The notes: generated by a model from the letters alone, not told the origin. A stretch of 37,065 nucleotides of DNA from Alistipes sp. (GCA_022511295.1 JAFLRT010000011.1:1-37065), one strand, 5' to 3'; shown: positions 18,783 to 28,614, numbered from the stretch's first letter. Numbers and translations: made by a program.

Positions 18783-18888
18783 ACTTCTCGAACCTTGTCA
18801 ATGGCACAAAAATACCATTTTCCGGACGAAAAATACTACTTATACATAAAAATATATCATTGTTGCAACCAAACGGAATATCGCACTG

Positions 18889-19905
18889 TCAGAGTTGCCC
18901 TGTCTGTCCGAAATAGCGCCTCATGACATTCAACGAGATAATCCGTTCAAGGCGTTTGTTTCGGAATTGTGCGACAAATTCGTGAGCATGCTTCAGAATC
19001 ATCTCGGCCTCGTGCGGATGCTCCGTATAGTAGCGAATCTTCTCCTCGAGGTCGGAGAAGTCGTCGGCTACCTCCACATAGTGGAAGCCGGGTATGAGCC
19101 GTCCCTCCATAAACCACGTCTCGTATTTCGGGCGCGGCATTATAGCGAGTGAGTTCGATGACATTATCCATTTCAGATTGCTTGCCACATCGTTGCCTTC
19201 GAGGGCGACTATGAATTTGTATTGCAGATGCTCTTTGATGGGTATGGGCTTGCGGCGCCACTCAGCCGGCAGTCCGAGTCTGTCTGCGACCACCTCGGGT
19301 GTCGTATCGCCTGCATCGCAGACGGATGAACCGAACCAGCGCTGCATAAACCTTATGCGATTCTCCTTGTTGCGCACATCGCCGCGAAAGATAGCCATAT
19401 CACGCTTTTCGGTAAAGGGGATGCTGTCATTAAGGAAGATGAAATGCCGTACCTTGTTGAGTTTAAGCAGTACCGAAAAGGCGTTGTCGCCATCTATGGG
19501 CCGGCTTTTGACTATTGCCGGCAACTCGGGAACGTGCGTTATGTCACCGAACAGATAGTTCCAGCGCAGACTCTTCGGGAAGCAGCGTGTATACTCATAA
19601 CTGTCGAAGAAGTAGACACTTGCATATCTGCGCCCTGTGCCTCCTGCGGGTTTGCGCTCCTTGAGCGACTGCTGACCGAGCGACGGGAGGCTCTCCGGAA
19701 GCGATGCGGTGAACGGTTTGCAGTAATACGATGTACGCTCCTCGATAATTTGCCGCTCCTCGTCCGTGATATTGCCTCTTTTTGTAAAGAGATGGACATA
19801 GAGTGCGTCCGGCAGCAGATAGAGCAGATAGTTGCGCAGATAGTAGAACAGTTTGCTGTTCTTGCCGCTGCACAGTTTGTAGGCTGGGTTTATCTTTTCG
19901 GCCAT
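18889..19905 (-). CDS. Glycosyl transferase family 90 / CAP10-LpsA-like glycosyltransferase
   Basis: 'AIFRGDVRNKENRIRFMQRWFG', 'KFIVALEGNDVASNLKWIMSSNSLAIMPRPKYETWFMEGRLIPGFHYVEV' match the GT90/LPS-modifying family. Confidence 0.82.
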   Translation of the reverse strand: MAEKINPAYKLCSGKNSKLFYYLRNYLLYLLPDALYVHLFTKRGNITDEERQIIEERTSYYCKPFTASLPESLPSLGQQSLKERKPAGGTGRRYASVYFFDSYEYTRCFPKSLRWNYLFGDITHVPELPAIVKSRPIDGDNAFSVLLKLNKVRHFIFLNDSIPFTEKRDMAIFRGDVRNKENRIRFMQRWFGSSVCDAGDTTPEVVADRLGLPAEWRRKPIPIKEHLQYKFIVALEGNDVASNLKWIMSSNSLAIMPRPKYETWFMEGRLIPGFHYVEVADDFSDLEEKIRYYTEHPHEAEMILKHAHEFVAQFRNKRLERIISLNVMRRYFGQTGQL

Positions 19906-19944
19906 TTCGGTTCGGGTTATTGTTGCGTATTATTATTCCGGTTA

Positions 19945-20727
19945 TTATCCTAACGCCACGTCGAGTATCATCATCAGGACGAATCCTGCGGCGGCACCTA
20001 TGGTGGCCGTGTTGGAGTGTTCGCCCTGCTGCGCTTCGGGTATAAGTTCCTCTATTACGACATAGAGCATGGCTCCGGCGGCGAATGCAAGCAGCCAGGG
20101 CAGTGCAGGCAGCATGGTGTCTATAAGCAGTATCGTTATTATACCCGCTATCGGTTCCACTATGCCCGACAGCACGCCGTAGAGGAATGAACGACCCTTG
20201 CCGCCTCCGTCGCTCATCATAGGCATAGAGACAATGGCGCCTTCGGGTATATTCTGTATTGCTATGCCAAGCGAGAGAGCCATTGCTCCTGCTGCCGTTA
20301 TGCCGCTGCCATGCGAGAGGGCGCCTGCAATCACCACGCCTACAGCCATACCTTCCGGTATGTTGTGGAGCGTTACGGCCAAAACAAGTTTGGTCGTGCG
20401 TCTCAACTTGGCATTGAAGCCTTCGGCTTTGTCGGCGTTCACGTGCAGGTGGGGAATAATGGTATCGAGCAGCAGCAGGAATGCCGTTCCGAGTATAAAG
20501 CCGCCGGCCGCCGGCAGCCATGAGGGCAGGCTTGACTCGCGGGACATATCTATCGCCGGTAGCAAGAGCGACCAGACGGCAGCAGCCATCATCACACCCG
20601 AAGCGAAGCCGAGCAGCACCTTTTGCAACCGCTGCGGTATATCGTGCCGCAACAGAAAGACGGCAGCAGCACCTATGGTCGTGCCTGCAAACGGAATAAG
20701 CAGTCCTGTAAGAATAGTTGTCGTCAT
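19945..20727 (-). CDS. ZIP family metal transporter
   Basis: 'LAVTLHNIPEGMAVGV', 'ALSLGIAIQNIPEGAIVSMPM' are the duplicated HNIPEG motifs; start MTTTILTGLL at 20727. Confidence 0.9.
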   Translation of the reverse strand: MTTTILTGLLIPFAGTTIGAAAVFLLRHDIPQRLQKVLLGFASGVMMAAAVWSLLLPAIDMSRESSLPSWLPAAGGFILGTAFLLLLDTIIPHLHVNADKAEGFNAKLRRTTKLVLAVTLHNIPEGMAVGVVIAGALSHGSGITAAGAMALSLGIAIQNIPEGAIVSMPMMSDGGGKGRSFLYGVLSGIVEPIAGIITILLIDTMLPALPWLLAFAAGAMLYVVIEELIPEAQQGEHSNTATIGAAAGFVLMMILDVALG

Positions 20728-20845
20728 CTCGGTATTAATTGAGTGCGAAAGATAAAATATCTTTGCAAAATTTGCAATCGTCGAGCCGAAAAAGTAAATT
20801 TGCATTGAGCCGGAGTGTCGGAACTGTTTTTTTATCTGTTTGTGT

Positions 20846-21367
20846 ATGGAGATTATAGAGAGCGGCGATGCCTGTGCCGTATGTAATATAGAGTACGGGT
20901 TTTTCCCGACGCCTTGCGGTGAGATGGTTGCTGCTTTTGATGCTTGCGGTCTCTGCTTTGCGGGTTTTGTTGCGAAGTACGGCAGAGAGGCTGTTTTGGA
21001 TGACCTTTCACGCCGTTTTCCATGCGCGCACCTTGTCTGTAACGACTCTTTGAGGTGTGATATCTTCGCCTACGACGGGCCGCTGCATCTTGTCGGCACC
21101 CCTTTCCGTCATCGTGTTTGGCGGGCGCTTATGGAGATTGGGGCCGGTGAGACCGTATCTTATTCACAATTAGCGCGTATGGCGGGTATGCCTCGCGCGG
21201 TGCGTGCCGTCGCCTCGGCTGTGGGAGCCAATCCTGTCAGCGTGATTATCCCGTGCCACCGTGTTGTGCGCAGCGACGGCTCTGTGGGCGAGTATCATTG
21301 GGGTGTATCCGCCAAACGGCAACTGTTGGAGTATGAAGGCGCTCTTCGCCGCCGACTGCGGAGGTAA
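20846..21367 (+). CDS. ogt: Methylated-DNA--[protein]-cysteine S-methyltransferase
   Basis: 'GTPFRHRVWRALMEIGAGETVSYSQLARMAGMPRAVRAVASAVGANPVSVIIPCHRVVRSDGSVGEYHWGVSAKRQLLEYEG' with the PCHRV active site. Confidence 0.95.
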   Translation: MEIIESGDACAVCNIEYGFFPTPCGEMVAAFDACGLCFAGFVAKYGREAVLDDLSRRFPCAHLVCNDSLRCDIFAYDGPLHLVGTPFRHRVWRALMEIGAGETVSYSQLARMAGMPRAVRAVASAVGANPVSVIIPCHRVVRSDGSVGEYHWGVSAKRQLLEYEGALRRRLRR

Positions 21368-21468
21368 GCATAGCGCGCCTTAAAAGGTTTTTTCGTTGCT
21401 CTCGCTTAATCGCAACGTCCGCGTTGGGAGACTGCGGCGCGCACATCGCTTCACAATGCTTTTTATGC

Positions 21469-21512
21469 TATTAAATATGCTCCGTGTCGTTATTAAATAT
21501 ACTCTGTATCGG
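21469..21512. repeat. Imperfect 22-bp tandem duplication spanning the 3' end of the RluA-type gene
   Basis: TATTAAATATGCTCCGTGTCGT / TATTAAATATACTCTGTATCGG, 18 of 22 identical. Confidence 0.8.
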
Positions 21513-23136
21513 GGCAGTGCGATTCGAATGAGACTCTTTTGCCGGTACCCGGATGTGTGAACTCTATGCGGCAACTGTGAAGAGCAATCCTTGCGGCAGG
21601 TTCCGCACCGTAGAGCGTATCGCCGACGATAGGAAATCCGAGACCCTCTGCTGCGGCGCAGTGTACGCGTAACTGATGTGTGCGGCCTGTTACCGGCTCG
21701 AGTTCTACGGCAGTACGACCGCCGCGACGCATCGTTACCCGATACCTCGTCAGCGACGGTTTGCCGTGCAGCGGGTCTGCCATCTGACGCGGACGGTCGA
21801 GCGGGTCAGGTCTGAGCGGAATATCTATTACTCCCTCGTCGGAAACGATATCGCCATCCACTATGGCTGTATAGCGTTTTGATACCGTGCGGCGCGAGAA
21901 CTGTTCCTGCAAAGAACGATATGTATCGCTGTCAAGGGCTATGAGCATAACCCCCGAAACACCCATATCCAACCTGTGTACTACCCGAGGAGCCTCGCTC
22001 CTTGCAAATCTCTCGCAGGCCCACTCCTCGACCGATGCAGCACCCGTAAGCCCCGGCACCGATAGCATCCCTGCCGGTTTGTCAACCACCGCAAGCCGAT
22101 TGTCTTCATATATTATGCGCGGCTCTTTATGTGGTGCTTCAGGCTGCCTCTCTATGGGTGTTGCGCGCAGCATATAGTCGAGCAGTGGTTTGCATTTGCC
22201 TCGGCAGGCAGGGTAGTAGGCGCCATGCCTGCGCACCTCGCCCGAGGGTGAGGCGCCGTACCAGAACTCGGCCACGCAGAGCGGTGTCAGCGAGTGGGTG
22301 AAGGCGTAGTGAAAGAGTTTTGGCGCAGCGCACTCGCCGGTACCTGCCGGCGGCAGGTGCTGCGGTGTAGGTGCGAAGATATCGAGCAGGGAACGTGGCT
22401 GCTGTCGTGCATCCACAACCCTGAAATGGTCAAAAAGCATTGTCTGCAACGCCTCGGAACGACTTTTACGCTCGTTTTTGAGAACCGCTATCTCATCCTC
22501 ATAGCGCGCCGACAACTGCCGTGCGGATTCGATTCGGGTCTGCCATGCGGCTTTCGCACGACGGTATTCGGCCTTGGCATGGCGGCTCTCGTCGTCGAGC
22601 TGCGCTGCAAGTCGGGGTGTCGCGCCGCCTGCACGCAGTGCATCGCGATGTACTTTGGCTATCTGCATCTCCTCGCGCATAGCGGCCAGTTCTTTTGCGG
22701 CCCTGTCGCGCAGTTGCTGTTCGCTGTCTATGGCTTTTTTGCGGTCGGGAGCGCAAAGCAACTCGTCAAGACGTGTGTTCAGCTCGGATATGAGCCTCTC
22801 CTCGCGTCGGAAGAATCCGTCGGGATGCAGCATATCGTATATCGGAGGTACGAAGTATGGCAGGTCGTTCGTCCCGCACAGATTACCCGAGAATGCAGAG
22901 AGAAAACCAATCTCCCCGTCGCTTCTGCGCACGACAAGCACTCCGAGCATCTTGCCAGCCTCCAGTTCACGGCTCCACTCCGGATGCAGAGCGATGTGCT
23001 GCATGGTCTCTGCTGCCGCAGCCTTGCACAACGGATGCGGAACATAGTCGAACGGGTCGTTGAGGCAGAGCGGAATATCGTATGACGAGATATCCGTGCA
23101 GAATAGGTGTACTTTGTCGTTTGCGCTTTCGTTCAT
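21493..23136 (-). CDS. RluA family pseudouridine synthase with long N-terminal extension
   Basis: C-terminal half 'IIYEDNRLAVVDKPAGMLSVPG...VVHRLDMGVSGVMLIAL...PVTGRTHQLRVHCA' is RluA; the ~300-aa N-terminus includes a charged coiled-coil. Confidence 0.9.
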   Translation of the reverse strand: MNESANDKVHLFCTDISSYDIPLCLNDPFDYVPHPLCKAAAAETMQHIALHPEWSRELEAGKMLGVLVVRRSDGEIGFLSAFSGNLCGTNDLPYFVPPIYDMLHPDGFFRREERLISELNTRLDELLCAPDRKKAIDSEQQLRDRAAKELAAMREEMQIAKVHRDALRAGGATPRLAAQLDDESRHAKAEYRRAKAAWQTRIESARQLSARYEDEIAVLKNERKSRSEALQTMLFDHFRVVDARQQPRSLLDIFAPTPQHLPPAGTGECAAPKLFHYAFTHSLTPLCVAEFWYGASPSGEVRRHGAYYPACRGKCKPLLDYMLRATPIERQPEAPHKEPRIIYEDNRLAVVDKPAGMLSVPGLTGAASVEEWACERFARSEAPRVVHRLDMGVSGVMLIALDSDTYRSLQEQFSRRTVSKRYTAIVDGDIVSDEGVIDIPLRPDPLDRPRQMADPLHGKPSLTRYRVTMRRGGRTAVELEPVTGRTHQLRVHCAAAEGLGFPIVGDTLYGAEPAARIALHSCRIEFTHPGTGKRVSFESHCPDTEYI

Positions 23137-23171
23137 TGTTTAACGTCGGGTAGGTTTTCGGTGGACTGCTG

Positions 23172-23606
23172 CTACGGCAATGATGTTATCTCCTCCGGCA
23201 GGGAACTGACATCCTGCACATTCGGGATAGAACCCTCTACCGATACTATGCTGTCCACAATAAATTTGGTGAAGCCTCTCCAAGGCAAGGCACCGAAATA
23301 CTCTTTGTAATGCAGTTCTACCGTTCTGCCGCTAAGCAACATGAGCCTTTGTGCCAGTTCCCCGTTTTCGACCGAGAATTCGAACTCGTATGACTGCATG
23401 GAACCGGCAGTTTTGGAACGTATTCCTGCCTGAATTAGTTTTCCCTCGTAGGTCTTGAAGAGTACGCCTTTGTGTACTACATAGTTCAGTTCGCCGCTTT
23501 TGACACCTTCGCCGAAGACGAAATAGAAGCGGAAATAGATGAATATTGCAAGCGCTATGGTTATGAGCGATGCAATCGTTATCCACACTTTTGTTCTCTT
23601 TTTCAT
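23172..23606 (-). CDS. Conserved-looking hypothetical protein, one N-terminal TM helix
   Basis: MKKRTKVWITIASLITIALAIFIYFRFYFVF..., just upstream of and co-directional with the RluA-type gene. Confidence 0.65.
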   Translation of the reverse strand: MKKRTKVWITIASLITIALAIFIYFRFYFVFGEGVKSGELNYVVHKGVLFKTYEGKLIQAGIRSKTAGSMQSYEFEFSVENGELAQRLMLLSGRTVELHYKEYFGALPWRGFTKFIVDSIVSVEGSIPNVQDVSSLPEEITSLP

Positions 23607-23722
23607 TGTTTTTCTCTTTTATCGTGCCGGTTAGCCAAACGGCCGCCGGCTGCTTTGTTCTGCATCTTTATCTTTCTGCCTCGTGGCAAAACACGTGCAA
23701 ATATACGTAATTTTATCGCTAT

Positions 23723-23743
23723 TATATACATATATATATATTG
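23723..23743. repeat. AT dinucleotide-rich tract
   Basis: tatatacatatatatatatat. Confidence 0.8.
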
Positions 23744-24145
23744 TTGAAATTGGACCCTATATAAGTGGACGCTGTATTTATCTCATCTGCATTGCCTCTA
23801 TCCATTCCCATGTATCACCATCCTTTGATTTTGAGTTTCAGTTTTACGCCATACATCTGTATTGAGGTCTGCTCCGCTTCGGCCGGCGGCTGACTCGCAT
23901 CGCCGGTCGACATAGTTGCTGTGTGAAATACGAAGTAAGTATTTCGACCGCCACGCACCTTGACGAGATGAGCGGAAAGCCTTTTCCGCCGTAAATCGGC
24001 CGCAGCACACAAAAAAAAATACGTAAAATATTATAAATATAGTAATTTATTTACGGTCAGGCTATTATCCCGCTTTACGCGACTTTGCCGCCGCAGCCGC
24101 GCTGAAATTTTTTAACAATTTTAATATATATCTAAAATATTTATG

Positions 24146-24153
24146 TACCTTTA
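24146..24153 (+). promoter_or_regulatory. Possible -7 element of the fimbrial operon
   Basis: TACCTTTA (one mismatch to TAnnTTTG) 68 nt before the first fimbrial-locus ATG, in AT-rich DNA. Confidence 0.3.
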
Positions 24154-24220
24154 CACGCCCAATATCTGTTCTATCCTAATTTCGGGGTAGTTTTTACGAT
24201 TAAGGTTAAATTATTATAAA

Positions 24221-24802
24221 ATGCAGTTTAAGAGAGTATTGTGCCTGTTAATCTTCTCGCTCGCCCTTTGCGGCACGGCAAGGAGTCAGGACGTGGCATT
24301 GAAAACCAATCTGCTTGCAGATGCAACGCTTTCCCCTAATTTAGGATTAGAGTTCGGTCTTGCACCGCGCTGGTCGCTCGATTTGACGGGTGAGTTCAAC
24401 GGATGGACCGTCAATGAGCACAAATGGAAACACTGGCTGGTACAGCCCGAAGCCCGTTATTGGTTCTGCGACCATTTTGCAGGTCATTTTCTGGGTCTCC
24501 ATGCCATAGGCGGGCAATACAACTTCGGAAATATCAGAAACGGCGTGTCGTTTCTGGGCAGCGACTTTTCGCGTTTGACCGACTACCGCTATCAGGGCTG
24601 GGCCGTTGGTGCCGGCATAGCCTATGGCTATTCGTTCATTTTGGGCCGCCACTGGGACCTCGAACTTGAGATAGGTGTCGGTTATATGTACACTCAGTTC
24701 GACAAGTTCGAGTGCAAGGACTGCGGCAAGAATATTGACACGTCGGACCACCACTATTTCGGCCCGACCAAGGCAGCGGTGAATCTCGTATATGTATTCT
24801 AA
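24221..24802 (+). CDS. DUF3575 domain-containing protein (fimbrial locus)
   Basis: 'DVALKTNLLADATLSPNLGLEFGLAPRWSLDLTGEFNGWTVNEHKWKHWLVQPEARYWFCDHFAGHFLGLHAIGGQYNFGN' is characteristic of DUF3575. Confidence 0.88.
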   Translation: MQFKRVLCLLIFSLALCGTARSQDVALKTNLLADATLSPNLGLEFGLAPRWSLDLTGEFNGWTVNEHKWKHWLVQPEARYWFCDHFAGHFLGLHAIGGQYNFGNIRNGVSFLGSDFSRLTDYRYQGWAVGAGIAYGYSFILGRHWDLELEIGVGYMYTQFDKFECKDCGKNIDTSDHHYFGPTKAAVNLVYVF

Positions 24803-24815
24803 CTGAAAATCGGCA

Positions 24816-26288
24816 ATGAAGATGAGACTTCTACACATAACGATGACCGTTGTTGCGGCGCTGCTGAGCGTTGCAACGGTTTCGGCTGACGAGAGTAAGG
24901 CTCTGCGCAAGGTCGCACGCGACACTACGGTATGCGGCGTGAGTGTCCGCGAGGCGCAGTTGGAACGCAAAGCGGGAACCATGAACGTAAATATGAACCT
25001 CGAGTTAGACGATTTCGCGCTTAAGGGCGAGCGTGTGGTCGTGTTCTCGCCGCTTATCGTCAATGATGCCGATACGGTTCGTATGTCGTCTGTCGGTTTG
25101 TATAGCCGCACCCGCTGGTTTCAGTACCTGCGTGCGGGCGAGAAACCTCTGGGCGGCGATGATGAGCAGTCGGTGCGCTATTCCAGGCGTCCGTCGGCGG
25201 TGTCGCTTTCCGGAAGCGTACCCTATGAGTCATGGATGAACGGTGCCGAACTTGTTCTCGAGCGTTGCGACTACGGCTGCTGCCGTATGCTTGTCGATGA
25301 GGATGCCGCTTCGCTCATCAATTATAAAGAGGTGTCGTATTCGCCCGTCTACCGCTATGTTTCGACCGAGGTCGAGCGTGTGAAGACGCGCGAACTTGCG
25401 GGGCGTGCCTATATCGACTTCCCCGTCAACCGCACGGAGATATATCCCGACTATCGCAAGAACCCCGTCGAGCTGGCGAAGATTATCGCCACCATAGATT
25501 CTGTCCGCAATGACAGCGATGTTACGGTAAAGCGCATAACAATCAAAGGTTACGCTTCGCCCGAAAGCCCCTACGATAACAACACCCGTCTGGCAAAGGG
25601 CCGAACCGCCACCCTCAAGCGGTATGTTCAGAACCTCTACCATTTCGATGACGATTTCATAGCAACGGATTACGAACCAGAGGACTGGGACGGTCTGCGT
25701 GCCTATGTCGTGCAGTCAGACCTCACGCATCGCGACGAGATTCTGGCCATTATCGACGACCCCACGCTCGAGCCTGATACCAAGGATTGGCGCATGAAAC
25801 TCAGATACCAAGACGATTATGCTATTCTGTTGCAGACGGTCTATCCGGCTCTCCGCCACTCGGATTACACTATCGAGTATGTTGTTCGCGGCTTCAGCGA
25901 CCCCGTCGAGATAGAGCGACTGCTGCATACCAAGCCTCAGAAGTTGTCGCTTGATGAGATGTTCCTGCTTGCGCGTACCTATGAGGAGGGTAGCGACAAA
26001 TATAACGAGGTGTTTGACATTGCGGTACGCATGTATCCCGACAATGCCGCAGCCAACATCAATGCCGCCAATGCGGCTATGGCGAGCGGCGATATGAAGT
26101 CGGCCGAGAAATATCTGTCCCGTGCCGGCGACTCGCCCGAGGCGGTGTATGCACGCGGTATGTTCAAAGGTTTGCATGGCGACTATAACGCCGCTCTCGA
26201 ACTGGTTAAGGAGGCCGCCGCAGGTCTCGAGGGTACCGAAGCTATGCAGACCAACCTCGAGGAGGTTCGGGGCTATGTATTTAACTGA
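24816..26288 (+). CDS. DUF3868 / OmpA-like domain protein with C-terminal TPR-like region
   Basis: 'YIDFPVNRTEIYPDYRKNPVELAKIIATIDSVRNDSDVTVKRITIKGYASPESPYDNNTRLAKGRTATLKRYV' is OmpA-like; C-terminal 'AANINAANAAMASGDMKSAEKYLSRAGDSPEAVYARGMFKGLHGDYNAAL' is TPR-like. Confidence 0.82.
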   Translation: MKMRLLHITMTVVAALLSVATVSADESKALRKVARDTTVCGVSVREAQLERKAGTMNVNMNLELDDFALKGERVVVFSPLIVNDADTVRMSSVGLYSRTRWFQYLRAGEKPLGGDDEQSVRYSRRPSAVSLSGSVPYESWMNGAELVLERCDYGCCRMLVDEDAASLINYKEVSYSPVYRYVSTEVERVKTRELAGRAYIDFPVNRTEIYPDYRKNPVELAKIIATIDSVRNDSDVTVKRITIKGYASPESPYDNNTRLAKGRTATLKRYVQNLYHFDDDFIATDYEPEDWDGLRAYVVQSDLTHRDEILAIIDDPTLEPDTKDWRMKLRYQDDYAILLQTVYPALRHSDYTIEYVVRGFSDPVEIERLLHTKPQKLSLDEMFLLARTYEEGSDKYNEVFDIAVRMYPDNAAANINAANAAMASGDMKSAEKYLSRAGDSPEAVYARGMFKGLHGDYNAALELVKEAAAGLEGTEAMQTNLEEVRGYVFN

Positions 26289-26343
26289 ATACGTAAAAGA
26301 AACAATATTAAATATAATAAATAATCATCTAAGCAACCATTTT

Positions 26344-28557
26344 ATGAAAAAACAATTTGTACTTGCATTGTTCGCATTTGCAGCAGTTTCTTTCGCAAGC
26401 TGTACGAATGATGCAGATTTGAACGGCGGCAAGACCCCGGGTCTTACCGAAGAGAAAGAGGGCGTAGGCTACATGTCGTTCTCGTTTAAGTCGGAAACGC
26501 GTGCAACAACAACTGACAAGGCTTTCTCCGACGGCGACCCTGAAGAGTATAAGCTTGCAGGGACACTGAACTCGCACGTTGCCATCTTCTTCGATGCGAA
26601 CGGTGGATATTTCGGCTACTCATACCTCACACCGAAAAATCAGATAACTGATGGCTCCGGCTCTCACAAGGGCGATGCCGACCACAATGGTAATGAGGAT
26701 TACAAAACCACCGAAAAACTCTACACCTATATCACTCGCGACCCTCGCGTGAGCAAGAACGGCCAGAACCCCACTTCGGTGCTGGTTCTTCTGAATGCAA
26801 GACCTGCCAACATCGAAGAGCTTCTCGAGAATTTGACCAATGGCTATAATCTTGAGAAGGTTAAGAACGAACTCGGCAGCTTCGACAAGTTCGGTATCTA
26901 CAAGGTCGATGACACTCATTCGTACTACACGATGACCAACGCTGTGTATCTTGACAATGAAGAAGGTATTAGTACGTTGAAGCTCGCTGTAGACGTTACG
27001 GGCAAGGTATGCGCCAGCCCCGAGCAGGCGGCTGCCAACCCTGTTACCATATTCGTTGAGCGCGTTGTTGCAAAACACTCGCTTACGTTCAGCCAGAACG
27101 GCGCTAAAGTTTCAGTAGGTCAGCTTAGCGGATTCATCACTCCCGGTGCCAACAGTGCGACCGACGACTACAACACCAAGTTCTCGTATGTAGCAGAGTT
27201 CAACAACGAAGATGATACGCCCAAACCCGTTGTATACACGTGGAAGGCTCACATCGTAGGTTGGGGCGCAAATGCTCTTGAGACGAATACGTTCCTCTAC
27301 AAGAGACTTCAGGGCACGGACAATGTCAATTTCAACCCCAACACGTCGACTGACTTCGACTCATGGTGGAATGTTCCCTATTTCCACCGTTCGTACTGGG
27401 CAATCGACCCGAACTACAATACCGGAGATAACTACTCGTGGGATGAGTCTTGTCATGGCTATCCTAACCAGTATCGTCCTACGTATGACGGCAGTGTATT
27501 GAGCTGGACTGACAAGTCGCTTTACGACCCTGAAGGCACAGAATATCAGGCGAAAAAATGGGCGCTCGACTATGTATCGTACAACAGCGTAAAGTCGACT
27601 GCCAACAACGTATACACACTTGAGAACACCTTCGCATACGAGCAGGCACTCAAGAACTACGCTCCGCTGCGTTACGGCACCCACGTGCTTGTCGCTGCAC
27701 AGCTTATATTCGACAATGTGGATAACGTAACGTATCAGAAAGGCTTCATCGACCACGTTGCTGACAAAGTATATGCAGACGGTTACTTCTGGTCGCCCGA
27801 AGCATATCTCCACTGGGCTTACAAGCAGGTTACGGAGTATGTTGCCAACGGTGTTGCCCACACGAAAGTCAAAGATGTATTCTCGACCACCAACGGTGTT
27901 ATAGCGTTTGCGGCTGCACACCCCAAAGCTCTGCATACCTTCTATGTAAAGGACGGTGAAGAGTACAAACCTCTGGTGTACAAGGAATCCGATGGCGACG
28001 GCACGGCTATATCCGATGTATTCGAGTTGGCAAAGGCTTACATCGAGAACGGTGACGGCAAGGTTGCTCTTACGCTTAAGGACAATGCCGAGGTATACTA
28101 CCGTGTTGTAGACGAAGAGGTTGAGCCTGAAGAGCCGGGTGATGAACCCGTTGAACCCACTGAGCCGGAGCCTGTATATGTGAAACTGACGAAACAGCAG
28201 ATCGCATCGCTCACGCAGACCGTGATGCCTGCCGCTGCCAAGTACTACAATAAGGGCAGCATGTACTATGCTGTTCCCGTTAAGCACTATTCAATCTACA
28301 AGGAAGACTTCAGCGGTCTGGGTTCGGCATACTATACGGGTGGCGAATCTCATGACACCGAGTACACCCTCGGCGACTTCGGCACCGTCCGCAACCACTG
28401 GTACAGCTTCAATATATCCGATATCAAGAAGCCCGGTACGCCCGTCGACGACCCCGAAGACCCGATTATCCCCAACGAACCCGAGGAGTACGACTATCTC
28501 GGCGTAGAGATTGTCGTCCTGCCCTGGCACGTTATCGAGCAGGATGTAGAACTGTAA
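26344..28557 (+). CDS. Mfa1-like major fimbrial subunit (lipoprotein)
   Basis: Start MKKQFVLALFAFAAVSFASCTND at 26344, in frame with ORF 26122..28557; lipobox FASC; 'SETRATTTD' maturation-like Arg; 'GTVRNHWYSFNISDIKKPGTP...' fimbrillin C-terminus. Confidence 0.85.
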   Translation: MKKQFVLALFAFAAVSFASCTNDADLNGGKTPGLTEEKEGVGYMSFSFKSETRATTTDKAFSDGDPEEYKLAGTLNSHVAIFFDANGGYFGYSYLTPKNQITDGSGSHKGDADHNGNEDYKTTEKLYTYITRDPRVSKNGQNPTSVLVLLNARPANIEELLENLTNGYNLEKVKNELGSFDKFGIYKVDDTHSYYTMTNAVYLDNEEGISTLKLAVDVTGKVCASPEQAAANPVTIFVERVVAKHSLTFSQNGAKVSVGQLSGFITPGANSATDDYNTKFSYVAEFNNEDDTPKPVVYTWKAHIVGWGANALETNTFLYKRLQGTDNVNFNPNTSTDFDSWWNVPYFHRSYWAIDPNYNTGDNYSWDESCHGYPNQYRPTYDGSVLSWTDKSLYDPEGTEYQAKKWALDYVSYNSVKSTANNVYTLENTFAYEQALKNYAPLRYGTHVLVAAQLIFDNVDNVTYQKGFIDHVADKVYADGYFWSPEAYLHWAYKQVTEYVANGVAHTKVKDVFSTTNGVIAFAAAHPKALHTFYVKDGEEYKPLVYKESDGDGTAISDVFELAKAYIENGDGKVALTLKDNAEVYYRVVDEEVEPEEPGDEPVEPTEPEPVYVKLTKQQIASLTQTVMPAAAKYYNKGSMYYAVPVKHYSIYKEDFSGLGSAYYTGGESHDTEYTLGDFGTVRNHWYSFNISDIKKPGTPVDDPEDPIIPNEPEEYDYLGVEIVVLPWHVIEQDVEL

Positions 28558-28569
28558 AGGATGATATAC

Positions 28570-28614
28570 GATTTTTACGGCGGCCTTCGCAGGCCGGAGG
28601 CCGCCGCGAAAATC
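28570..28614 (+). promoter_or_regulatory. Intercistronic hairpin between fimbrillin and anchor genes
   Basis: GATTTT-ta-CGGCGGCCT-tcgcaggccgg-AGGCCGCCG-cg-AAAATC. Confidence 0.65.
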
